A stretch of DNA of 64,000 nt from B1SED10-225 sp964501415. Lineage in GTDB: Bacteria; Bacillota_I; Bacilli_A; Izemoplasmatales; Izemoplasmataceae. Each line of letters starts with the position of its first letter. The stretch's first letter is position 1. The position numbers and the translations under genes were made by a program. The notes under the pieces are model-generated. The model had not been told where the DNA came from. It did not search any database and saw only the letters and a program-made list of their open reading frames with translations. This document shows positions 7,518 through 16,130 of this stretch, in pieces. Location: contig CAZCSL010000002.1 of the NCBI GenBank assembly GCA_964501415.1, positions 80,309 through 144,308 on the forward strand. Direction: 5' to 3'.

Positions 7518-8933
7518 TTAACACTTTTTGCCTGTGGGTTTTGCGTTAAACTTTAGGATAAACGCTAGGGAAATGATAAACAAAATAATGATTATAATTA
7601 ACGTCATCACACTATACATCGTGGATATGGGGGCGAATCCCACCAATAATAAGATCGGAAACCCAAACAAAATAGCGGTACTAGAACCCAAAACCAAATC
7701 ATTAATGGCTGGAGTTTTGAAATCCGGGTCGACTTCACGAATCAACACAACCCCTGTAGAAACGGTACCGCTCAACATCCCAAACATACCCATAGTCGCT
7801 GGGATGGGGTATTTTGGATAGATACGCTGAACGATCCATTTTACATAAAATAACGTCGCGGTACCCACCACAAAAACTAAAATGAAAAATGGAACCCACA
7901 AGTCACGCAAATCTTCTATTCTTATAGCGGTAATCGCCGCCACAATCATAAAATCAAAGATGAAACCGGCCACTCGGTTCAACATAAAGTTGTTGGGATA
8001 CTGACGGGTCATCAGACCAGTCTTTTTTAAACCGATAAAGATACGCTTGAATACCAAAGCAAATAACATACCGAAAATAAAGTTAAACCCAATAATTAAA
8101 GGTTTAATGGTATCGATACCAAACGCCCCTAAAATGCCTGTATCTAACAAACGAGCAGACCCAAAAATAAAGCCAAACGTAAACATATATACCAAAAATA
8201 CCAAAGCGATTTGAATCGTAAACTTATCGATAGCCTCGGCCACCGGAATCTCATTAGGCGTATCGATTTCTTGTTGGGTTATCAGCGTTCGTTTTTCCTT
8301 TAGACGTTTTGGCAGTAATTGTTTTTTGTTTAAATAATTCAAGTAAAAAACACCAACCGTAGAAGCCCAAATAAAACCGAATGAAGCGATCGCCAACCCA
8401 AAGGTAGAACCCCCTACAAACCCATAAGTGTTTTCATACAGGGTTCCAATATTCGAGGCTTGGCCAGGACCCTGTCCAAAGCCCATCGGCAAAAGCATTC
8501 CCGCCGCAGAGAAAAGATTGGGAAAAATCGTAAAAGCCATAAACAGCGTTAAACTAAGTCCAATCATCCCTTGTAAAATATAGGTAGAGACGATCAAAAG
8601 GCCGCTGAATATACTTCTTTTTTTAACATCATCATCATGGATTTTTTGTTGCAGCTTTAAGCCTAGGGCAATAAAACCTAGGGCAATGCTATGGTAGATT
8701 AGAATCCTTAAAAAATCATTACTTGCTTGATAAGTTGTCTCAGAGACCAATCTAATAAAGAGTGTTTCTTTTAAGATGAGTCCGAGAAAACCCGCTATAA
8801 CGGCGGTAGGCAACAATGATTTTCTTAAAAAGGGCACTTTTCTTCTTAAAATATTGGCACTCAAAAGCAGTATGCTAAGCGCCCCCAAATGTAGTACGCT
8901 ATGCCACACAAAGAGTTCAGAATAATCCATCAA
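7518..8933 (-). CDS. GltS-like sodium/glutamate symporter family protein
   Basis: A polytopic inner-membrane transporter of 471 residues with about eleven to twelve helices. The glycine-rich segment LPMGFGQGPGQASNIGTLYE near residue 150 resembles the GltS (ESS family) signature GQGPGQA, and a second glycine/serine-rich segment (MGMFGMLSGTVSTGVVL) near 385 is consistent with the second inverted half. Substrate could be glutamate or another carboxylate. Its start overlaps the stop of the PlsC-type gene by 4 nt, so the two are co-translated. Its last codons contain copy 2 of a 25-bp repeat. The family call is fairly good; the substrate is inferred. Confidence 0.65.
   Translation of the reverse strand: MMDYSELFVWHSVLHLGALSILLLSANILRRKVPFLRKSLLPTAVIAGFLGLILKETLFIRLVSETTYQASNDFLRILIYHSIALGFIALGLKLQQKIHDDDVKKRSIFSGLLIVSTYILQGMIGLSLTLFMAFTIFPNLFSAAGMLLPMGFGQGPGQASNIGTLYENTYGFVGGSTFGLAIASFGFIWASTVGVFYLNYLNKKQLLPKRLKEKRTLITQQEIDTPNEIPVAEAIDKFTIQIALVFLVYMFTFGFIFGSARLLDTGILGAFGIDTIKPLIIGFNFIFGMLFALVFKRIFIGLKKTGLMTRQYPNNFMLNRVAGFIFDFMIVAAITAIRIEDLRDLWVPFFILVFVVGTATLFYVKWIVQRIYPKYPIPATMGMFGMLSGTVSTGVVLIREVDPDFKTPAINDLVLGSSTAILFGFPILLLVGFAPISTMYSVMTLIIIIILFIISLAFILKFNAKPTGKKC
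7523..7547. repeat. 25-bp direct repeat, copy 2
   Basis: Identical to 4597-4621. Here it encodes the C-terminal residues NAKPTGKK of the GltS-like protein and is followed by AAACTTTAGGA, the same 11-mer that precedes copy 1. Confidence 0.8.
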
Positions 8934-10132
8934 GACACCTCCGTTTTAGTTAAATACTGAACAACAAGCGCATATTTAAGCGCATTTCTTTTAGGATCAG
9001 CCAAGGCATAATAAGTCACGTTTTGGCGATGATTGTGAATGATTAGTTTGTTTTTTTGTTGAACCGCGACGTTAAGCTCTTTAAGCGGCCATGTAACAAT
9101 CTCTTTTTCTGCAAATGTCAATGTGATATGCGTTTGATACAGAGAAAGTTTGGCTTGGCCAAGAAACTTTTTCTGACGGTTAGGAATGTTTTCATAGATG
9201 CGTTCGCCATCATTCTCAAATAGCGGTTTTGAATCATCGGGCTTCAGTTGTTTTATGTGGTTTTTAAGACTTTTGATTTGAGCGTCTAACCAATCGGTTG
9301 TTTTTGAAAAATAATTAATCTTTTCTTGAAGTGGCTCAAAAAACCCTTTTTCGGTAAACCGCAAATGAAGATCACAAGCTTGGCATTTAACCTCATCATC
9401 AGATGAAAACAAGGTATTATAACGTTGACAGTTCGGACAATAAAAGTATGTACTTTCCAAATCTTCTGCAATTCGTTTACCTCGGTAAGAAACATCGCTT
9501 TGTTCTTGGTTCTTTATTTGATCAACAAAGAGCCTATTAATAATATAATCATAGATTTCATCGGTACTTAAATCCTTGTATGCTTCATAAGGCCACACTT
9601 CTTTAACATAGCCTTTTAACTTCCCTTTTCTAGAATATCTAGCCCAACGAGGTTTAGACAAATAAGTTCCTTCAAAACGATAAAAAAGGACCGGAATCTT
9701 CAGTAGTTTCACCAATTTGGCTGTAGATTTGGGAATCGACATCGTACGGCCGCTAAACGTTGAGTTACCTTCTGGAAACACACCAATAGAACCACCATTT
9801 TTGACGATACTTTTAATATCCCTGATGGTCGCTAAATCAGATCGATATTTCGTTTTCGGAATGGGTGCAGCTAAAAACTTAATAAAAAATGACCAATATT
9901 TAATAGAAAAAATCATGTCGGAGGCCACATAGTGAATCGGATGTCTAAAACTACAAGACATTAAAATAGGATCGATGGCCATCGCATGATTTCCAAAAAC
10001 AAGAAAAGGCGGTTTTGCCTCATCTTTTGCTTTGTATAGCTTCAACTTAGCATTATATTTTAGCTTAAAAAATATTTTAAAAAAGGGGCGTAAAACAAAT
10101 AAAACCAATCGGTGTCTAAAACGTGTTTTCAT
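8930..10132 (-). CDS. PlsC-type acyltransferase with zinc ribbon and C-terminal beta domain
   Basis: A probable lysophospholipid or glycerolipid acyltransferase. The 400-residue protein has the acyltransferase motif NHAMAID (His49, Asp54) and FPEGN at 119-123, the two signature blocks of the PlsC family. Unlike ordinary PlsC (about 200-250 residues) it then carries a zinc ribbon with Cys232, Cys235, Cys250 and Cys253, a helical linker, and a C-terminal beta-rich segment (about 310-395) resembling a PH/GRAM-type fold. An amphipathic basic N-terminus suggests membrane association. It precedes the transporter gene with a 4-nt overlap. Acyltransferase activity is likely; substrate and the role of the extra domains are unknown. 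Confidence 0.75.
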   Translation of the reverse strand: MKTRFRHRLVLFVLRPFFKIFFKLKYNAKLKLYKAKDEAKPPFLVFGNHAMAIDPILMSCSFRHPIHYVASDMIFSIKYWSFFIKFLAAPIPKTKYRSDLATIRDIKSIVKNGGSIGVFPEGNSTFSGRTMSIPKSTAKLVKLLKIPVLFYRFEGTYLSKPRWARYSRKGKLKGYVKEVWPYEAYKDLSTDEIYDYIINRLFVDQIKNQEQSDVSYRGKRIAEDLESTYFYCPNCQRYNTLFSSDDEVKCQACDLHLRFTEKGFFEPLQEKINYFSKTTDWLDAQIKSLKNHIKQLKPDDSKPLFENDGERIYENIPNRQKKFLGQAKLSLYQTHITLTFAEKEIVTWPLKELNVAVQQKNKLIIHNHRQNVTYYALADPKRNALKYALVVQYLTKTEVS

Positions 10133-10266
10133 CCTTTTGCCTCACTTTTATGAACGTTAACGCTTTGATGTCGTATGTTTAAAATCCCCTTCTATTTTAG
10201 AACATACTAAAGCGCTTGCAGCTGCTTTTTATTATAACAACAATAAGGCATATACACAATAAGGAT

Positions 10267-11334
10267 TTAAGTTGGTGAATAGTTGAACCAGTTTTTGGTT
10301 CGGTTGGCAAAAGCAACCAACATCAGCATAACAGGTACCTCAACGATAATGCCTACGGTTGTAGCAAGGGCGACAGGCGAGGTGGCACCAAACAAGGCAA
10401 TCGCAACTGCCACGGCGAGTTCGAAAAAATTGGAGGCACCAATCATGCCTGCAGGCGCAGCCACATCGTGTGAAAGTCTTAGTTTTTTGGCCGCAATATA
10501 TGCAACCGCAAAAATAAAGAACGTTTGGATAATTAGTGGTATGCCAATCAAAACGATATGTAAAGGATTATTCATTATTACCTCAGCTTGGAAAGCAAAG
10601 ATAAGTATGAGCGTCAGTAAAAGACCCACAACGGTAACGTGTTTAAATTTAGGAAGAAAGCGCTCATTGAAAAACGATTCACCTTTATCCTTGATGACTT
10701 TGGTTCTGGTGAATGAACCGGCCGTTAAAGGAATAACCACAAATAAAACCACAGAGATAAACAAGGTATCCCATGGCAATGGAATGCCAATCGTATCAAG
10801 CACACCCGTAAAACTGATTAGCAAAGCTACAATTGGGGTAAACAAAAGCAGTAAAATCACATTATTGGTGGCAACTTGAACAACGGTATAAGCGGGATTG
10901 CCTTTGGTCAAATGGCTCCAAACAAACACCATAGCGGTACAAGGAGCTGCGCCTAAGATTACGGCTCCCGCAAGATATTGTCTACCTAAATCGGTCTCAA
11001 TAAAAGGGCTGAACACGATAAAAAAGAAAAATGCAGCAATTAAAAACATGGTGAAAGGTTTGATTAGCCAGTTTACAATCCAAGTTAAATATAAACCTTT
11101 GGGACTGTTTTTAACGTTTTTTAAGCTAGTCAAGTCGACTTTGAGCATCATTGGATAAATCATCAACCAAATGAGTATCGCTATGGGAATAGAAATTTCC
11201 GCATAAGTAAAGCGGTCTAAAAACGTAGGAACAGCGGATAAAAATCTGCCAATCAGCACACCGATAGCCATGCAAATAAGAACCCAAACCGTTAAATATT
11301 TTTCAAAAAGGCTTATACCTGTATCTTTTTTCAC
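10267..11334 (-). CDS. acr3: Arsenite efflux permease, ACR3 family
   Basis: Exports arsenite across the cytoplasmic membrane. The 355 residues form about ten helices. The conserved segment AAPCTAMVFVWSHLTKGN contains the cysteine needed for arsenite transport in this family, and GASNFFELAVAVAIALFG near residue 305 is the second conserved block. It is the last gene of arsR-arsC-acr3 and overlaps arsC by 4 nt. The family belongs to the BASS superfamily; it is unrelated to ArsB despite sometimes sharing the name. Confidence 0.93.
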   Translation of the reverse strand: MKKDTGISLFEKYLTVWVLICMAIGVLIGRFLSAVPTFLDRFTYAEISIPIAILIWLMIYPMMLKVDLTSLKNVKNSPKGLYLTWIVNWLIKPFTMFLIAAFFFFIVFSPFIETDLGRQYLAGAVILGAAPCTAMVFVWSHLTKGNPAYTVVQVATNNVILLLLFTPIVALLISFTGVLDTIGIPLPWDTLFISVVLFVVIPLTAGSFTRTKVIKDKGESFFNERFLPKFKHVTVVGLLLTLILIFAFQAEVIMNNPLHIVLIGIPLIIQTFFIFAVAYIAAKKLRLSHDVAAPAGMIGASNFFELAVAVAIALFGATSPVALATTVGIIVEVPVMLMLVAFANRTKNWFNYSPT

Positions 11335-11735
11335 AGTAATTCTCCTTCATCAATACGCTTAATCAATGACTCTACTTTGTTTTTAATAATGTCACGGGTT
11401 TTACGAAATTCATCGATGGGTTTACCTGATGGATCATCAATTCCCCAATCTTCCCGATGTTTAGTTGGAACATAAGGACATTCGACGCCACACCCCATGG
11501 TAATCAACACATCCAATGTATCGGGGATATCTTTTAACAGTTTAGGGTAATGCGCATCCATATTAATGCCCGCTTCTTCCATTACCTTAACCGCAAGCGG
11601 CTTAACTTCCGGATAGTCCTCGGTTCCTGCAGAATAGATTTCAAAACGTTTATCAAACAACGCCTTTGCCCAAGCTTCAGCCATCTGACTACGACAGCTA
11701 TTATGGATACATACAAATGCTATGCGAATGTTCAT
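11331..11735 (-). CDS. arsC: Arsenate reductase, low-molecular-weight phosphatase type
   Basis: Reduces arsenate to arsenite so that Acr3 can export it. At 134 residues it is normal size. The nucleophile loop CIHNSCRS gives the CX5R motif (Cys9, Arg15), and MGCGVECPYVP carries the two further cysteines of the thioredoxin-coupled relay. This is the Staphylococcus/Bacillus type and not the glutaredoxin-linked plasmid type. It overlaps both arsR and acr3 by 4 nt, so all three are translated in step. Confidence 0.94.
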   Translation of the reverse strand: MNIRIAFVCIHNSCRSQMAEAWAKALFDKRFEIYSAGTEDYPEVKPLAVKVMEEAGINMDAHYPKLLKDIPDTLDVLITMGCGVECPYVPTKHREDWGIDDPSGKPIDEFRKTRDIIKNKVESLIKRIDEGELL

Positions 11736-12073
11736 ACTTTGTCCTCCTTAGGTTTACAAATACTTTTTTCGAATTTTTCGAGCTTTGCCATTTGGAATTT
11801 ATAATAGTCTGTATTGATCAAGTATTGACATAACTGCTTGTGTTCAAGTAACGCCTCGTGGCTCATTTTATAGTGAGTCCATTGATGTTCTTTGCGGATT
11901 GAAAGTAAATCCAAGTCTCTAAACATCATCAAATGTTTAGAGACATTAGCTTGTTTCAACGCTAAAAAACGTTCCACATCACACACACAGTACTCATCAT
12001 GCATAAACATCATAAACATGGCTAAACGGTTTTTATCTGACAAAAGTTTAAATATCGTTGGGGTTTTGTCCAT
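11732..12073 (-). CDS. arsR: ArsR/SmtB-family repressor of the arsenic operon
   Basis: A winged-helix metalloid sensor that represses its own operon and releases DNA on binding As(III). The 113 residues include EYCVCDVE (Cys29, Cys31) in the first recognition helix region, matching the ELCVCDL site of As-responsive ArsR, then the HTH ANVSKHLMMFRDLDLL. There is a third cysteine at the C-terminal side (LCQYL). First gene of the operon; a 20-bp palindrome lies 14 bp upstream of the start. Confidence 0.93.
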   Translation of the reverse strand: MDKTPTIFKLLSDKNRLAMFMMFMHDEYCVCDVERFLALKQANVSKHLMMFRDLDLLSIRKEHQWTHYKMSHEALLEHKQLCQYLINTDYYKFQMAKLEKFEKSICKPKEDKV

Positions 12074-12086
12074 GGTAACCTCCCTT

Positions 12087-12106
12087 ATATTACTATTTGG
12101 TAATAT
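12087..12106. promoter_or_regulatory. ArsR operator palindrome
   Basis: ATATTAC-N6-GTAATAT, a perfect 7+7 inverted repeat overlapping the likely -10 region (TAATAT) of arsR and followed on the minus strand by the ribosome site GGGAGG. Its position and the sensor encoded next to it make it the likely ArsR site. Confidence 0.75.
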
Positions 12107-12225
12107 ATATAAAGCATAACATTATTAATCGCTTGTTTCAATGGCTTTTACATTTCTTTACAAAACCTTAAATTTATGAAAATGTAGGTGTAAAATTCGT
12201 GTTTTATATCATACATACGCTCACA

Positions 12226-12262
12226 AAAAAACCACCACCGACATGTATCGGAGGTGGTTATA
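12226..12262 (-). terminator. Terminator of gapA
   Basis: On the minus strand ACCACCTCCGA, a 6-nt loop and TCGGTGGTGGT, then seven T. The stem is strong (11 bp with one mismatch). Confidence 0.85.
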
Positions 12263-12296
12263 GTATTGATTAAACATGTTGTTTAGAATAACTAGT

Positions 12297-13307
12297 TCAA
12301 ATTTGTGAAGCTAAAATTTTCATCGTGCGAACCATTTGAACTACATAGCTCATTTCGTTATCATACCAAGCTAAGACCTTAACCATTTGCTTTCCATCAA
12401 CATCGATGACTTTCGTCATTTGGGCATCAAATAATGAGCCATATGAAATGCCGATGCTGTCGCTAGAAACGATTGGGTCTTCTGTATAACCTAAAGTCTC
12501 ATCCGCAGCTGATTTAACCGCTTCATTAATTTGTTCTTTGGTTACGTTTTTCTCAAGTTCAACCACCAAGTCTACCGCAGAACCTGTCACTACCGGTACT
12601 CGAAGGGCAAAACCATCAAGTTTGCCGTTTAAGTGCGGTAATACTTTGCCAACTGCTGCGGCTGCACCGGTTGAGGTTGGTACGATATTAGCGGCTGCAG
12701 CACGACCACGACGCGCGTGAATACCTTTAGGATGTGGTACGTCTAAGGTTGATTGGTCGTTCGTGTAAGCATGTGCTGTCGTCATAAAGCCTTTTTTAAC
12801 GCCAAAGTGGTCATCTAAGACTTTAACCACAGGCGCTAAACAGTTTGTGGTACAAGAAGCTCCACTAACAATCTCTTCGCTGCCGTCTAAATCATCGTGG
12901 TTAACGCCATATACGATTGTCTTAACATCGCCTTTGGCTGGGGCAGAAATCATAACTTTTTTAGCGCCAGCTTTAATGTGTTTTTCAGCCTTGTCTTTAG
13001 AGGTGAAAATACCCGTACATTCTAAGACCACATCGACACTCAAGTCTCCCCAAGGTAAATCTTCTGGGTCTTTTTGTGCAAACACTTTAACTTTTTTACC
13101 CTCTACAATGATACCATCTTCATCAAATGAAATGTCATTGTCCTTATAGCGACCTTGTGCCGTGTCATATTTAAGTAAATATGCTAAACTTTCGGAATCG
13201 GTAAGATCGTTTAAGGCAACGATTTCAAATTCAGGATTGTCAAACATATAGCGAAACGCTAATCTCCCAATCCTTCCAAAACCATTAATTGCTACTTTTA
13301 CTGACAT
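12297..13307 (-). CDS. gapA: Glyceraldehyde-3-phosphate dehydrogenase, NAD-type
   Basis: Glycolytic oxidation of glyceraldehyde-3-phosphate to 1,3-bisphosphoglycerate. The 336 residues begin with the NAD fold INGFGRIGRLAFR, contain the catalytic SGASCTTNCLAP (catalytic Cys near 152), the partner histidine in TTAHAYTNDQ and the C-terminal WYDNEMSYV. Asp in ALNDLTD favours NAD over NADP. Monocistronic: its own promoter (13347-13375) and terminator flank it, so it is not in the usual gapA-pgk cluster here. Start ATG with TAGGAGG upstream. Confidence 0.97.
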   Translation of the reverse strand: MSVKVAINGFGRIGRLAFRYMFDNPEFEIVALNDLTDSESLAYLLKYDTAQGRYKDNDISFDEDGIIVEGKKVKVFAQKDPEDLPWGDLSVDVVLECTGIFTSKDKAEKHIKAGAKKVMISAPAKGDVKTIVYGVNHDDLDGSEEIVSGASCTTNCLAPVVKVLDDHFGVKKGFMTTAHAYTNDQSTLDVPHPKGIHARRGRAAAANIVPTSTGAAAAVGKVLPHLNGKLDGFALRVPVVTGSAVDLVVELEKNVTKEQINEAVKSAADETLGYTEDPIVSSDSIGISYGSLFDAQMTKVIDVDGKQMVKVLAWYDNEMSYVVQMVRTMKILASQI

Positions 13308-13346
13308 AAAATATGCCTCCTAATTCGTATTTTTTCTTTCAAATTA

Positions 13347-13375
13347 ATTATAACGAAAGAAAACCTATAATACAA
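13347..13375 (-). promoter_or_regulatory. Promoter of gapA
   Basis: On the minus strand TTGTAT at 13370-13375 and TATAAT at 13347-13352 are separated by 17 bp, giving a near-consensus sigma-A promoter and a 5' leader of about 30 nt. Confidence 0.7.
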
Positions 13376-13427
13376 GTATATGACCACCCTTAAAAACGTT
13401 TTCAAATCAACCTAAAAAAAGAAACGC

Positions 13428-13898
13428 CTAATGAGACGCTTCTTTTGAATCCTTTTGTTTTAACTCTTCGAAATATTTCTCCAGTGCATGTAAGTAATCA
13501 CAGTCTTCACCTTTATCACATGTTGTACACATAATGATTTCTCTTAAGCGCTTAGGTATGAAGGTTCTAATTTCATCTTCATTATAGCCGACTTGCATTT
13601 TATTATCTTCGATAATAATTGGTCTTCTCAACACACTTGGATTTTCAATGATGAAATCGGTCAATTCACTTAAAGTCATATCTTCAATGTCAAGGTTATG
13701 ATCTTGAAATACTTTAGAACGCGTTGAAATAATATCTTCAAAACCTTCTTCGGTATTCTTTAACATCATCATAATATCGTCTTTGGTTAATTTAACGTTA
13801 AAAATGTTTTTCTCACGATAGTTAATGCGATGTTCTTCAAACCATTTCTTGGCCTTACGGCACGAAGAACAACTAGGGGTAGTATACATTTGAATCAT
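13428..13898 (-). CDS. spx: Spx/ArsC-family regulator with cysteine-containing C-terminal extension
   Basis: A thioredoxin-fold regulator of the Spx family, which binds the RNA polymerase alpha subunit and answers thiol stress. I take the ATG at 13896-13898: AGGAGG lies nine bases upstream, whereas the ATG three codons earlier directly abuts it. That start puts the redox pair at Cys10 and Cys13 (TPSCSSC), the same positions as in Bacillus Spx, and keeps the RRPIII motif. The protein is 156 residues, about 25 longer than Bacillus Spx, and the tail carries MCTTCDKGEDC with three cysteines. An ArsC-like reductase is possible but the motif fits Spx better. Despite the family name it is not part of the ars operon. 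Confidence 0.82.
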   Translation of the reverse strand: MIQMYTTPSCSSCRKAKKWFEEHRINYREKNIFNVKLTKDDIMMMLKNTEEGFEDIISTRSKVFQDHNLDIEDMTLSELTDFIIENPSVLRRPIIIEDNKMQVGYNEDEIRTFIPKRLREIIMCTTCDKGEDCDYLHALEKYFEELKQKDSKEASH

Positions 13899-14087
13899 AT
13901 CAACCATCCTCCTTCAACGGGTGTTTACAAGTCACTGTTTAGTATAACACTATTAAATCTTTTAACAACCGTATAATATCATAATTTATAATTCTTTTAA
14001 ATAATTTTATGGATTTTTTTCAATGAAAGGGTTTTATTTTTTTAGCTTTATCCAAGGCAATCTTCTCGCTTAAGCGTTTCAGTGTGT

Positions 14088-14093
14088 TATAAT
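14088..14093 (+). promoter_or_regulatory. Extended -10 of the plus-strand pepF
   Basis: TGTTATAAT is a TGn-extended -10 about 35 bp before the start codon; I see no good -35. Confidence 0.5.
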
Positions 14094-14127
14094 GACTGTG
14101 TATGTCTGAAAAAATAGGAGGATTCAC

Positions 14128-15888
14128 ATGGAATGGAATTTGAAACATTTATATGAAAACCTTGATTCTTGGAAAGAGGAATACGAGGTTGTAGAACAAA
14201 TCATAGCTGAACTGCCTAAGTATCAAGGTAAACTAGACGATTTTGACACCTTTAAAGACTATTATAAAACGCAGCGAGATTTAGCGGTGAAGCTTCATAA
14301 ACTTTATCAATACGCTTCTTTAAAAAGCGACTTAAACAAAAAAAATGTCGAAAATGCAGCACGGGTTCAAAAAATGGCCAATCTGTTAAATGTATACTCG
14401 CAAAATACGGCTTTTGAACGCCCCGAGATTCTTTCGCTGGGCAAAGAGAAGGTCTTTGAATATCTCAACCGGGATGAAAGTCTTAAAGAATACCAATTCC
14501 CACTAGAGAAATTATTCCATCAAAGCGAACATATTTTAGATGAAGAAAAAGAAGGGTTGCTCGCCAATTATAGACAACTATCAGCACAGGGAAGCGAATT
14601 ACACAGCGCCCTAAGTACCGCCGATAGCGAAGCTAAAAGCGTAACGCTTAAAAACGGTGAGACAATCAAAGTAACACAAGGCAATTTCAGAAGTCACCTG
14701 GCCGATTTAAAAGACAAGGATGATCGTGAAACGGTCTTTAAAGCTGTGTTTGATCATTATGCTCAGCACAAACATACGTTTGCGGAAATCTATAACACCA
14801 TATTACAGGCTGATTTAGCCCATATGCGCAGCCGTAAATACGATAGTTCTTTAGAAAGCTTTTTGCATGGCAATAAGATTGACCCTGTGGTTTATCATAA
14901 TCTTATCGATGTCGCTAAGAATACGACCGATTTGTTGAAACGGTATTATAAAATCCGTAAAGATTATCTTAACCTCGATGAACATAGAACGTTTGACCGT
15001 TTTATGCCCTTGGCTCAATCGTCTTCAAAGTTTTCTTATGATGAGGCAAAAGATTTGTTCTTTAAGTCGATTGATCATCTAGATGAAGATTTCAAAGACA
15101 AGGCTTATGATGCCTTAAAAGAAGGGTATGTCGATGTTTATGAACAAGATGGTAAACGCACGGGCGCTTATTCATCAAGCGCATTAAATGAACATCCCTT
15201 TATCTTATTGAATTATGATGATACCTTGGGTGATGTCTTTACCGTAGCTCATGAGGCTGGTCATTCGATGCATTCTTTATTCGCTAAAGAACATCAACCC
15301 GTCGCTACGCAAAACTATACGATATTCGTGGCTGAAATCGCCTCGACATTCAATGAACATTTGTTGCTTGATTACTTCATCAAAAACAATAAAGGGACTA
15401 AAGAAGACAAAATACAGTTGCTACAACAATCAATTGACGATATCGCAGCGACGTTCTATCGTCAGACCTTATTCGCCGCTTATGAGTTAAAAGCCCATGA
15501 ACTTGCAGAAAAGGGGGAGCCAATCACACACGAAGTTTTAAGTAATATCATGAAAGATCTCTACTTGTCTTTTTATGATATAGATATTGCTAAAGAACCT
15601 GGTAAATCCTATGTTTGGGCTTATATACCTCATATGTTCTTTGCGCCGTTTTATGTCTACCAGTATGCCACGAGTTTTGCCGCTAGTTTAAAGCTATATG
15701 AACTGGTTAAAGAAGACCCGGCTAACATCGAAAAACACATGACCCTCTTAAAAGCAGGCGGCGATGATTTCCCCATGGCCCAAGTTGAGCGTGCTGGACT
15801 GGATCTAAAAGATAAAACGGTATTTGAGTCCGTCTCAAAAAGACTTGAAACATTGTTAGATGAATTAGAACTTGCACTAAAAGCCTAA
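14128..15888 (+). CDS. pepF: Oligoendopeptidase F, M3 family (copy 1)
   Basis: A cytoplasmic zinc metallopeptidase that cuts short oligopeptides. The 586 residues are normal length. VAHEAGHSMHS near residue 374 contains the HEXXH zinc site, and AEIASTFNEHLL about 30 residues on supplies the third ligand Glu. The ATG follows TAGGAGGATTCAC. The window has a second M3 gene at 53455, clearly divergent in sequence, so the two are old paralogues and not a recent duplication. It is monocistronic and precedes the trpS T-box. Confidence 0.93.
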   Translation: MEWNLKHLYENLDSWKEEYEVVEQIIAELPKYQGKLDDFDTFKDYYKTQRDLAVKLHKLYQYASLKSDLNKKNVENAARVQKMANLLNVYSQNTAFERPEILSLGKEKVFEYLNRDESLKEYQFPLEKLFHQSEHILDEEKEGLLANYRQLSAQGSELHSALSTADSEAKSVTLKNGETIKVTQGNFRSHLADLKDKDDRETVFKAVFDHYAQHKHTFAEIYNTILQADLAHMRSRKYDSSLESFLHGNKIDPVVYHNLIDVAKNTTDLLKRYYKIRKDYLNLDEHRTFDRFMPLAQSSSKFSYDEAKDLFFKSIDHLDEDFKDKAYDALKEGYVDVYEQDGKRTGAYSSSALNEHPFILLNYDDTLGDVFTVAHEAGHSMHSLFAKEHQPVATQNYTIFVAEIASTFNEHLLLDYFIKNNKGTKEDKIQLLQQSIDDIAATFYRQTLFAAYELKAHELAEKGEPITHEVLSNIMKDLYLSFYDIDIAKEPGKSYVWAYIPHMFFAPFYVYQYATSFAASLKLYELVKEDPANIEKHMTLLKAGGDDFPMAQVERAGLDLKDKTVFESVSKRLETLLDELELALKA

Positions 15889-15899
15889 ATCGTATAAAC

Positions 15900-16104
15900 T
15901 ATCCTTAACACGAAGATAAGGAATCCCCTTTAATCCAGTAGCGAGCCGTGATGGTGAAAGTCGGCACAATAAAGTGGGACGGACCTTTGAGTGGTACTAA
16001 TTCTACCCGCTAGCTGCGTTAAAGCCAAGAGTGCTGGGAAACCAGAATTAAGGTGGTACCGCGGATATTTATTCGCCCTTAACGTTAATGCGTTAAGGGC
16101 TTTT
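15900..16104 (+). promoter_or_regulatory. T-box leader upstream of trpS, with atypical specifier
   Basis: A T-box riboswitch: core AGGTGGTACCGCGG at 16050-16063, terminator with arms CCCTTAACG and CGTTAAGGG and a T-run ending near 16104, and a Stem I distal hairpin (GCCG..CGGC). By alignment with the other two T-boxes in this window, the specifier position reads CGG (15980-15982, before ACCTTTGAG), not TGG. A TGG at 15975-15977 is an alternative in a less likely position. The acceptor-pairing base is T (TGGT, 16054-16057). Confidence 0.85.
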
Positions 16105-16130
16105 TTATTTTAATAATGGGAGTGATTCAA

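Noticed and set aside
10186..10245. Weak hairpin after the PlsC-type gene start region
   Set aside because: The stem is interrupted, no plus-strand gene precedes it, and the T-run is on the wrong side for the minus-strand genes.
10283..10879. Open frame of 198 codons on the plus strand inside acr3
   Set aside because: It is antisense to a clear ACR3 permease; its residue mix is what the complement of a hydrophobic gene gives, and it has no ribosome site.
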